From a virus, in the IMG/VR virus record IMGVR_UViG_3300031884_000038, positions 1 to 48,226 of that record: a stretch of 48,226 bases of DNA; one strand, written 5' to 3'. Below the pieces are notes generated by a model. The model ran no database searches and had not been told where the DNA came from. It saw only the letters and a list, made by a program, of their open reading frames with translations. Below, in pieces: positions 1 through 5,958 of this stretch (position 1 is the stretch's first letter; the number at the start of each line of letters is the position of its first letter). Position numbers and translations under genes: made by a program.

Positions 1-1080
1 ACGCTGCTTAAAGCTGGCGCAGAAGTTCCTGTTAGTGTAGACACCTTGCTGCTGCCTGAGCTGGAAAAAAGCAGCGGCACCGTTGGTGGTGACAATCACT
101 ATGCCGCCGGTAATTATCCTTCACTTCCGCTCATCGCTAGCATCTGGAAATGCCATCCCGACTTAGACTTAGTCGAAACTTTTAACGTGCGCATGCTGTC
201 AGAGGGAAAAACTGCGCTTTTTGACTGGATAAACTTAATGGATGTACGGCGACGTTTGGCTTTAATCCTAGAGCCGAAGGACGACGGTGACATCTGTGTT
301 TTTGCGGATCAGTCCAGGCGCACTCTACTATACCAAAGTAAGACTAAAGGTGGCGCGCCGCTGCCGGAGCTTGAGTGGGCGGCAGCCTACAGGGTAAACC
401 GGCCTGACTTCATATCAAAAGCGGTGGACGCCTACTTTGAAGGTTTAAGCGTAGATCGACCTGAAACGGATGCGAGCATCGTGGAGCACCTTAAGCAGTA
501 TTTTCCGTTCATGGCGCATACTGTCGTAGAAACTCGACGCGCGGAAAAGAAACAGCCTGCTTACGAAAGATCGGATGAATCGGACGGCGACACCGACAGT
601 GGTAATCGCGGCGGTTACCGCTTGCCGGGACATTTGGGCGGTCGCGGCAGGGATTTTCAAAATAGTCGAGGCTTGATAACCGTTAATAAGGGTACAGTAG
701 AAGGAGGATTTCCGGTAGAATGGAATACAGATCAAAAAGAGCCTAGAGGCATTGTAGACATGACACATCCTCTAGTCAAAGATGCGTGGGACATGTGCGA
801 ACTCAAGCTAAGAGCCGACGGTGTGGATGACGGCGCTGAAATGACTAGCTACCGACGAGCTTTTGAGAGCCAGGTAATCGGGCACGTGAGCTTGGCTATG
901 ACGCACATTTACGCCTACCTTAAGGCCAACAAAATGAAAAACTCGGATGAATTGACAAAGCCCAGCGCGCTACTGTCTATCGTAGCTGGCATAAGGCATT
1001 TGCACCAAGCCTCGCAAGGGCCGTTCGGCACGATTAAAGGTGGAAGAGCGAAAGTCAAAACCGCTTGCCCGGTCAACTAG
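1..1080 (+). CDS. 5'-truncated gene, unknown function
   Basis: The frame is open from base 1, so the gene begins upstream of the window; the TTG at 46 lies inside it. At least 359 residues are encoded. I do not recognise the family. A hydrophilic linker rich in Gly, Arg, Asp and Ser (about residues 180-223 counted from base 1) separates an N-terminal part from a helical C-terminal part. The DNA is visibly richer in A/T than most of the window and uses codons such as GTA, TTA and AAA freely, suggesting recent acquisition or different constraints. It stops 7 nt before the synthetase gene, so the two are probably co-transcribed. Confidence 0.7.
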   Translation, partial: TLLKAGAEVPVSVDTLLLPELEKSSGTVGGDNHYAAGNYPSLPLIASIWKCHPDLDLVETFNVRMLSEGKTALFDWINLMDVRRRLALILEPKDDGDICVFADQSRRTLLYQSKTKGGAPLPELEWAAAYRVNRPDFISKAVDAYFEGLSVDRPETDASIVEHLKQYFPFMAHTVVETRRAEKKQPAYERSDESDGDTDSGNRGGYRLPGHLGGRGRDFQNSRGLITVNKGTVEGGFPVEWNTDQKEPRGIVDMTHPLVKDAWDMCELKLRADGVDDGAEMTSYRRAFESQVIGHVSLAMTHIYAYLKANKMKNSDELTKPSALLSIVAGIRHLHQASQGPFGTIKGGRAKVKTACPVN

Positions 1081-1087
1081 CAGAGCT

Positions 1088-2017
1088 ATGAAGCTATTGA
1101 TTTGCGGCGGTCTCTACGGCTCCGAGGGCAAGGGCTGCGTGGCCGATTACTTCGCCCGGCAGACCCAAGCCCTGGTCGCCTTCGCCGAGTCCGGCCCCAA
1201 CTCCGGCCACACCAACTCAGCCTGGTGTACCCACTGCCTGCCCTCCTGCGCCATGCGGGCCAACGCCACGCTGATCGGGCCGGACGCGGTGATCGACCTG
1301 GACCAGCTGGCCCGCGAGCTGGCGCAGCTGCCAAAGAATGCTCGCGTCTACGTCCACGAGAACGCGGCCATCACCCTGCCTGACGACCGCGTCGCGGAGC
1401 AAGAGCTGGGCTTGGGGCGGAGCATCTCCAGCACCTGTACCGGCAGCGGGTACGCCCGGTACAAAAAGTATACGCTAAGGCAGCCCAATGCCGTGGCGGG
1501 CTACTACCCAATCCCAGGCGTAACCGTCGTGAAGTCGGCGGAGTGGCTGGACCTGGTGGAGGAGCTGTCCAGTTTCGACTGGATCGTCGAGGGCAGCCAG
1601 GGAGCGCTGCTGGACACCAACTTTGGCGTGTACCCGTACGTGACCAGCCGGTCAACGCTGCCGCTGTCCATTATCGGGCGCAACGGCTTGTCCTGCTTCA
1701 ACTGGACCATCTGCTCGGTGTACCGGACGCTGCCAATCCGCACGGGCGGCCCCAGCGGCCCCTGTGGCGGCAAGGAGCTGACCTGGGTTGAGCTGAAGCT
1801 GGAGCCGGAGATCGCCTCCACGACCAAGCGCGTGCGCCGGGTATTTGAGTGGTCGGAGAGCGACTTCAAGCTCAGCCTGCGGCTGACGCGTCCGGATGTC
1901 GTGGCCATCACGCACCTGGACTACGCGACTGACGCGTTCGTGGCCGACAACATCAGGTCCCATTTCCACGGCACCGTGATCGGCAGCCGCCAGCCTGCAA
2001 AGTTCACGTACCTTTGA
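1088..2017 (+). CDS. purZ: PurZ-like adenylosuccinate synthetase homologue
   Basis: 309 residues, shorter than bacterial PurA (about 430). PurA landmarks appear in order: a GTP-binding loop GSEGKG (11-16), SGPNSGHT (35-42) with the catalytic His41, STCTGSG (115-121), VEGSQGALLD (167-176), and an aspartate-loop relative STTKRVRR (244-251). The Asp of the PurA motif GDEGKG, which abstracts the IMP proton, is Ser12 here. Loss of that Asp is the hallmark of phage PurZ, which couples aspartate to dGMP on the way to 2-aminoadenine (base Z). The role in a Z-DNA pathway is inferred: no DatZ, MazZ or DpoZ is visible in this window. The ATG at 1088 was chosen because the protein starts directly with the family N-terminus; upstream in-frame codons overlap the preceding gene. 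The alternative is a PurZ0-type or nucleotide-salvage synthetase. Confidence 0.82.
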   Translation: MKLLICGGLYGSEGKGCVADYFARQTQALVAFAESGPNSGHTNSAWCTHCLPSCAMRANATLIGPDAVIDLDQLARELAQLPKNARVYVHENAAITLPDDRVAEQELGLGRSISSTCTGSGYARYKKYTLRQPNAVAGYYPIPGVTVVKSAEWLDLVEELSSFDWIVEGSQGALLDTNFGVYPYVTSRSTLPLSIIGRNGLSCFNWTICSVYRTLPIRTGGPSGPCGGKELTWVELKLEPEIASTTKRVRRVFEWSESDFKLSLRLTRPDVVAITHLDYATDAFVADNIRSHFHGTVIGSRQPAKFTYL

Positions 2018-2246
2018 CCGGCTGCTTGGCCAGGAATTCCTTCGCCGATTCGGTAAACGATTTGCCGCACCAGGGGCAGTAGTGCATCGGCCACATGGTG
2101 ATGTGCGTGCCGTTGGCGGCGGCCAGTTCGCACGCCAGGTTGAGGGTGTGGACGCCCTCCACCATTTTGTCGCAGCACTCCGCGTCTTTGGTCGTGACGT
2201 CGGGCGCGCCCGGGATGTCAATGGAAACGAGTCGATTCGTGATCAT
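2004..2246 (-). CDS. Small protein with zinc-ribbon-like CPWC motif
   Basis: 80 residues. A Cys pair near residues 24-25 and CPWCGKSF near 57-64 suggest metal binding, although a complete four-ligand ribbon is not obvious. The rest looks like a compact alpha/beta protein. It overlaps the 3' end of the PurZ-like gene by 14 nt in convergent orientation and has its own start-proximal element (2252-2258). Function unknown. Confidence 0.65.
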   Translation of the reverse strand: MITNRLVSIDIPGAPDVTTKDAECCDKMVEGVHTLNLACELAAANGTHITMWPMHYCPWCGKSFTESAKEFLAKQPVKGT

Positions 2247-2251
2247 GCCCG

Positions 2252-2258
2252 CTAGAAC
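2252..2258 (-). promoter_or_regulatory. Start-proximal element
   Basis: Reads GTTCTAG on the minus strand, 5 nt before the ATG at 2246. Same class as the elements before the SbcC-like, SbcD-like and gp26-like genes. Promoter role inferred. Confidence 0.4.
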
Positions 2259-2270
2259 TGAATTTGTCCG

Positions 2271-2276
2271 TAGTTA
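2271..2276 (+). promoter_or_regulatory. Start-proximal TAGTTA element
   Basis: TAGTTA followed by GGGGC and the GTG at 2282. It helps fix that start in preference to the in-frame TTG at 2264, which would place the element inside the coding sequence. Confidence 0.5.
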
Positions 2277-2281
2277 GGGGC

Positions 2282-2788
2282 GTGAGACAGAGACGACTTG
2301 CCGTGGTTAAAGCGCGTATCGCGCAGTTGGACGCTGAGTATGACCGCCTGGACGGCCTGGCGCAGCCCACTGCGCACGTATCCGCCGAGCTGAAGGCGCT
2401 CAACAACGAGCTGGACCTCCTGCTGCACCGGCCATTTACGAACGCCAAGCTGGAAGAAGCGCTCAAACGCGGCAAGCCGGTGGCCCTGGTTGATGCGCTC
2501 CTGGAGGCCGGGCCGTTGCGCACGCTCCGCGATCTGCAAGCCATGCCCGACGACCAGCTCTACCGCTGCCACGATGCCAGCGTGGCGGAACGGCACAAGA
2601 TTCAGGTGCCGTTCCAGTGCGGCTGCCGCCAGTGGATGGGAGCAGGGGTCGTGCGCGTTGAGTTTTACTCCAACCGGGAAAATGTGTTCGGCAGCCAAAG
2701 GTACCAGGACAGCGACCACGCCAGCATCAGGACCCTGGAGCCGGTGCCGGGCGAGACGTGGCAGTTCGACATCCTGCCCAGTTTTTGA
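2282..2788 (+). CDS. Hypothetical protein with N-terminal coiled coil
   Basis: 168 residues from the GTG at 2282. The first 60 residues are strongly helical with heptad-like Leu/Ala spacing (KARIAQLDAEYDRL and following), a probable coiled coil. A compact C-terminal part holds two Cys (CGC) near residue 120. Function unknown. It starts 35 nt from the divergent zinc-ribbon gene, leaving no room for long leaders. Confidence 0.7.
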   Translation: MRQRRLAVVKARIAQLDAEYDRLDGLAQPTAHVSAELKALNNELDLLLHRPFTNAKLEEALKRGKPVALVDALLEAGPLRTLRDLQAMPDDQLYRCHDASVAERHKIQVPFQCGCRQWMGAGVVRVEFYSNRENVFGSQRYQDSDHASIRTLEPVPGETWQFDILPSF

Positions 2789-2804
2789 CGGGTTAAAGCT
2801 TAAA

Positions 2805-2833
2805 TTGACATCGACCTGTCGATTGTATACATT
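2805..2833 (+). promoter_or_regulatory. Sigma70-like promoter positioned for a leaderless mRNA
   Basis: TTGACA (2805-2810), a 17-nt spacer and TACATT (2828-2833); TATACA at 2826 is an alternative -10. The expected transcription start is at or next to the ATG at 2840. The spacer contains the perfect palindrome ATCGAC-CT-GTCGAT (2810-2823), placed where a repressor could block polymerase. A matching promoter without the palindrome lies at 5919-5946 on the minus strand. Confidence 0.65.
2810..2823. promoter_or_regulatory. Operator-like palindrome inside promoter spacer
   Basis: ATCGAC CT GTCGAT, 6-2-6 perfect dyad, overlapping the last base of the -35 box and ending 4 nt before the -10 TACATT. 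Position and symmetry suggest a dimeric regulator site; the regulator is unknown. Confidence 0.4.
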
Positions 2834-2839
2834 TTTAGT

Positions 2840-3439
2840 ATGCGTGCCGATCAGCTAGTGACGAAGCTCCTGGACCTGCCCACCCTGGGCCAGCTCCGGG
2901 AGTCGCCCCAGTATTACCCAGGTCCCTTCGCCTACCAGCGAGATTCCGGCTTCCGGCCCCTGTCGATGGACAACTACTGGGCCTGCCAGCTGATGACCCA
3001 GGATGCCGACTACGCCTACGCCCTTTCCCCGGCGGGCAACTTCGGCTACGTGTTTTCCGTGCCTGACACCGAGAACCCGCCAAGGACCGGCATCGTTCCG
3101 GTCATGACGGTTCAGCTGCGCCCGTCCAACATCAAGGGCTACATGCAGGCGCACCGGCTGAGCATCCGGGAGAGCTTCGCCCGGGGCGGCGTGGCGACGC
3201 GCTGGTATTTCAGCTACGTCCAGTATGCGGGCGGGGTGGTCTCCGATTTTGAGCACCTGGAAGGCGGCAAGCGCCTCTGGAAGTCGTTCGTGCGCACGGC
3301 GACGGATCACGGGCTGAAGATTTCCCTGGTGGACAGCCGCACCGGCGAATGGCTTCCGGTAAGCCCGCAGTCGCCGGACGAGGCCATCTGGTCCCTGGAC
3401 AAGACACTGTACCCGGTCGTGCTGGTGCTGGAGCGCTAG
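2840..3439 (+). CDS. Hypothetical protein
   Basis: 199 residues, mixed alpha/beta with many aromatic residues and no membrane segment or signal peptide. I do not recognise the family. It is the first gene of a three-gene plus-strand run (2840, 3446, 3714) and the only one with a clear sigma70-like promoter, so it may be expressed earlier than its neighbours. Confidence 0.7.
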   Translation: MRADQLVTKLLDLPTLGQLRESPQYYPGPFAYQRDSGFRPLSMDNYWACQLMTQDADYAYALSPAGNFGYVFSVPDTENPPRTGIVPVMTVQLRPSNIKGYMQAHRLSIRESFARGGVATRWYFSYVQYAGGVVSDFEHLEGGKRLWKSFVRTATDHGLKISLVDSRTGEWLPVSPQSPDEAIWSLDKTLYPVVLVLER

Positions 3440-3442
3440 TTA
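3437..3442 (+). promoter_or_regulatory. Start-proximal TAGTTA element
   Basis: The TAG is the stop codon of the gene ending at 3439. TAGTTA is followed by GGC and the ATG at 3446, the tightest spacing seen (3 nt). Confidence 0.45.
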
Positions 3443-3445
3443 GGC

Positions 3446-3703
3446 ATGGCCGAATTCACACCCTGGGCGCTGGCGCAGCCGCGAAACCCGCCGCCCATCA
3501 GCAAGGTCACGGTATACGCCCGCGACCCTTACAACTTCAGCTGGCGCACGCCGGACGGCACCATCATTCCCGCCGTAGGGCCAAACGCTGCCGGGGCGAC
3601 GAATCCCACGTCGGTGCCGACGATTCAGTCGGTGGAGATCATTCCGGCCCCTGGGGTGCCTGACTACGGGGTCAACGGGCCAGGCCAGGAGCAGGCGATG
3701 TAG
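3446..3703 (+). CDS. Hypothetical protein
   Basis: 85 residues, rich in Pro, Gly and Asn, with a short beta-rich core (KVTVYARDPYNFSWRTPDG) and an extended tail. Low complexity suggests a flexible or virion-associated peptide; no family is recognised. Flanked on both sides by TAGTTA elements. Confidence 0.6.
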   Translation: MAEFTPWALAQPRNPPPISKVTVYARDPYNFSWRTPDGTIIPAVGPNAAGATNPTSVPTIQSVEIIPAPGVPDYGVNGPGQEQAM

Positions 3704-3706
3704 TTA
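3701..3706 (+). promoter_or_regulatory. Start-proximal TAGTTA element
   Basis: Overlaps the TAG stop at 3701-3703; 7 nt before the ATG at 3714. Confidence 0.45.
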
Positions 3707-3713
3707 ATACGCT

Positions 3714-3938
3714 ATGGCCAATAAAAATTTTGATCCAAACGCTCGCTACGACAACGGACCCAGCGCCGCTGGCTCGGGCCGCATCTCGACTCCCGCGCCC
3801 ACGACCAACAGCGGTCTGGCCACGGACAACACCGTGACCAACTCGAACATCGAGTGCGGTTTCAACTGCGCGGGCAACCAGAAAAAGAACAACGGCCCCA
3901 ATGTGGCCGGTAATCCGCGCAGCTACAACAACACCTAG
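3714..3938 (+). CDS. Asn-rich small protein
   Basis: 74 residues, with very high Asn, Gly, Thr and Ser content and two Cys (CGFNCAGN near residues 48-55). No hydrophobic core is evident, so it is probably extended or disordered. Its stop abuts the stop of the convergent gene at 3939. Function unknown. Confidence 0.6.
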   Translation: MANKNFDPNARYDNGPSAAGSGRISTPAPTTNSGLATDNTVTNSNIECGFNCAGNQKKNNGPNVAGNPRSYNNT

Positions 3939-4163
3939 TCAGCTGTTGGTGATGCCGTGCTCGGCCTGGATGTGTTCCTTCAGGCGGGCCGACTTGCGTT
4001 GGAGCGAGTCTAGGACATCGCGCCAGTCTTCGTCCGGCGTCACCTGGGCCGTCAGGTCGAACTTGACGGATTCGTAGTTGCCGATGTTCACGGACATGCC
4101 GTAGCTGACCTGGATGATCTTGGTCGGCTTGCGGGGCGGTTCGGGTGCTTTAGCTTCAGCCAT
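3939..4163 (-). CDS. Small conserved-looking phage protein
   Basis: 74 residues: a Pro/Lys-rich N-terminus, a beta segment (QVSYGMSVNIGNYESVKFDL) and a charged C-terminal helix. The pattern G-x-S-x-N-x-G-N-Y-E-S resembles short proteins I recall from other phage genomes, but I cannot name a function. It lies downstream of the DUF932 gene, separated from it by a strong terminator. Confidence 0.6.
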   Translation of the reverse strand: MAEAKAPEPPRKPTKIIQVSYGMSVNIGNYESVKFDLTAQVTPDEDWRDVLDSLQRKSARLKEHIQAEHGITNS

Positions 4164-4180
4164 ATAAGTGTAGACGAAAA

Positions 4181-4205
4181 AGGGCTGGCCTCGCAGGCCA
4201 GCCCT
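4181..4205 (-). terminator. Rho-independent terminator of the DUF932 gene
   Basis: A perfect 11-bp stem (AGGGCTGGCCT paired with AGGCCAGCCCT) with a 3-nt loop, followed on the minus strand by five T. It lies directly after the stop of the 4213-5016 gene. On the plus strand it is followed by GTTTGTTTT, so weak bidirectional activity is possible. Confidence 0.85.
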
Positions 4206-4212
4206 GTTTGTT

Positions 4213-5016
4213 TTAGTTCGTGGCCACGACCGCTGCGTCGACTTCCACCGTGCCCGCCGTAACCTTCTCCGCTGCGGTCGTGGTGGCGAAGCCCACCTGG
4301 GCGTCCATTAAACCGCTTAGACGGATGGACCGTTGCGGCAGAAGGGTCAGGCTGGTCTCTTTGTAAACTTCCGTGAACGCGTTGTGCAGACGCCAGGCGG
4401 ACTTGTCCTTGGCAAATTCCGGGTGCCGGGGCGTGCGCCATTCCTTGAGGATGGACGGAATCTGCTGGAGCGTGCAGGCGTTAATGTCCGTGGCGCGGAT
4501 GATGAAGTCGTGGGCGGTGGAGTCGGTCAGCATCGTCTGCTTGTACTGGGCGATGCGGTCGTTCATGACGGACCACTTCTGGGCGAGCAGCCCGACGGCG
4601 TTGCCGGTGAGCTTCGGGAGGTCCTGCTCGATGAACCGGGTGTGCTTGCGGGCGATGGTAATCTCGCCGCTGAAGCTGAGGTTGTCGCACACGAACACGC
4701 TGGCCCCGACGGCGAGGGAGGCGGTGAAGGCTTTGTCGTGGGCGTTGCGCAGGCCCAGGACGTAGGCGTAGTCGTCCGCCGTCTTCTGGCAGTTGGCCAC
4801 GCGCAGGAGGCCGAAGTAGCGGTCGCCGTTCTTGGTGAGCGCGTGCGCCTGCTCCATGACGCGCATGTTCAGGCTGCCCAGCGCCTGCTCGACCCGGGAG
4901 ATCAGGGTCTCGTGGGCGATGGGATACCAGGTATCGGTGGGCGAGGGGGTTTTGACTTCCATGACCTGTTCGCGCGTCACGTTGTGGGCACCGCAATGTA
5001 GCATCAGACCGTTCAT
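4213..5016 (-). CDS. DUF932-family protein
   Basis: 267 residues. The central stretch FVCDNLSFSGE (about 108-118) and the arrangement around it are typical of DUF932 phage/plasmid proteins, whose biochemical role is not established. Unlike most genes here, it has a long leader with a Shine-Dalgarno-like AGGAAAAAT before the ATG and its own strong terminator, which suggests high expression as a single-gene unit. Confidence 0.75.
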   Translation of the reverse strand: MNGLMLHCGAHNVTREQVMEVKTPSPTDTWYPIAHETLISRVEQALGSLNMRVMEQAHALTKNGDRYFGLLRVANCQKTADDYAYVLGLRNAHDKAFTASLAVGASVFVCDNLSFSGEITIARKHTRFIEQDLPKLTGNAVGLLAQKWSVMNDRIAQYKQTMLTDSTAHDFIIRATDINACTLQQIPSILKEWRTPRHPEFAKDKSAWRLHNAFTEVYKETSLTLLPQRSIRLSGLMDAQVGFATTTAAEKVTAGTVEVDAAVVATN

Positions 5017-5172
5017 ATTTTTCCTGTGTTTGATTGTTTAAGTTTAGACGTTGTTGACTGTCACGTGTCCAATGTAGACGAAAAATCCAAACTCGTCAAC
5101 ATAAAATTTTAACAAAGTTTTACCAGGGCCAAAAGCGGCCTGTTTGCGCCGGTAGTTAGGGCAACGAAATAT
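5017..5172. promoter_or_regulatory. Divergent regulatory region
   Basis: 156 nt without a gene. On the minus side it holds the leader of the DUF932 gene with two copies of a TCTA(C/A)A-type sequence (near 5043 and 5073) and a possible TTGGAC/TAAACT promoter with a long 20-nt spacer. The middle is an A/T-rich stretch. On the plus side a TAGTTA element (5153) precedes the 5173 gene by 14 nt. Confidence 0.4.
5153..5158 (+). promoter_or_regulatory. Start-proximal TAGTTA element
   Basis: TAGTTA followed by GGGCAACGAAATAT and the ATG at 5173. The 14-nt spacing makes this, with those at 12840 and 18025, a longer-leader variant. Confidence 0.4.
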
Positions 5173-5655
5173 ATGCCAGCAAAAAGTAGCGCACAGTGGC
5201 GGGCCATGCAGGCCGCCAAGCACAGTCCGGCCAGCAAGCTCTACGGAGCGGCCAAGGACATCAAACGGTCCATGAAGCCGGGCGACTTGGAGGATTTCAC
5301 GCACCGGAAGCCCAAGGGTCTGCCAGACCATGTCCAGCACGAGGCCCTGCCGCTGACCGCCCGGGAGCTGTTCCAGCGCCAGTGGGCGCTGGAGGGCCGC
5401 GACGATCTGGCGGACCACAGCAAGGTCAACGTGGAGCCGGAGACGCGCAGCTACGCCCGGATGACGTCCAAGGACGTGATGGACCAGCCCGGTGGAACGG
5501 CGAGGAAGTGGACCAAATCCCTGAACCTGCGCAAGGCGATCACCAACCAGCGCGGCTTGAAGGGTTTCACGAACCAGGACAAGGGCCAGACCACAAGCGG
5601 CGGTAAGCTGAAGGAAAGCACGCCGGAGTCGGTGGTTAACCGGTTGTTGGCTTAG
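5173..5655 (+). CDS. DUF3008-like small basic phage protein
   Basis: 160 residues. The N-terminus MPAKSSAQWRAMQAAKHSP matches the MPAKSxAQxRxM signature common to small phage proteins of the DUF3008 type. The rest is basic and hydrophilic with no membrane segment. Function unknown. The last four bases overlap the stop of the convergent gene at 5652. Confidence 0.7.
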   Translation: MPAKSSAQWRAMQAAKHSPASKLYGAAKDIKRSMKPGDLEDFTHRKPKGLPDHVQHEALPLTARELFQRQWALEGRDDLADHSKVNVEPETRSYARMTSKDVMDQPGGTARKWTKSLNLRKAITNQRGLKGFTNQDKGQTTSGGKLKESTPESVVNRLLA

Positions 5656-5912
5656 CCTCCGTTTACGACGATGCTGCCGATGACTAATCCGACGACAATG
5701 AGGACCACCAAGAGCGCGAAGGCCCTGTCCTCCGCGTCTAGTTGCGCGGAACGCACACGGCGGGCAGCTTCCAGTTTTGTTAATCGCCGCCGGTCGGCGC
5801 GCGTGAGCGGAGTGTATACCTGGATTGGTGGAGGTGGTTGTGGCTTTTCCAGCCTACGCGAGCTAAGCGCATGACCGATCACAAAGCCAGCGGTGAATGG
5901 ATTAACGATCAT
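5652..5912 (-). CDS. Small single-span membrane protein
   Basis: 86 residues. A hydrophobic helix at about 65-83 (FALLVVLIVVGLVIGSIVV) ends three residues from the C-terminus; before it are a charged helix and a Pro-rich stretch. A tail-anchored inner-membrane protein is likely. A spanin or holin role is possible, but no lysin neighbour supports it. A sigma70-like promoter places transcription initiation at the ATG. Confidence 0.65.
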   Translation of the reverse strand: MIVNPFTAGFVIGHALSSRRLEKPQPPPPIQVYTPLTRADRRRLTKLEAARRVRSAQLDAEDRAFALLVVLIVVGLVIGSIVVNGG

Positions 5913-5918
5913 AGCGTA

Positions 5919-5946
5919 AATGTATACGTTTAATTGAATCTGTCAA
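5919..5946 (-). promoter_or_regulatory. Sigma70-like promoter, leaderless position
   Basis: On the minus strand TTGACA (5946-5941), 16-nt spacer, TACATT (5924-5919), then 6 nt to the ATG at 5912. It has the same architecture and -10 sequence as the promoter at 2805-2833. Confidence 0.65.
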
Positions 5947-5958
5947 CATTAAATAACC

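Noticed and set aside
701-722. AAGGAGG followed by an ATG at 720 inside the first gene
   Set aside because: The ATG is out of frame, the spacing is too long and the surrounding frame is already convincingly coding.
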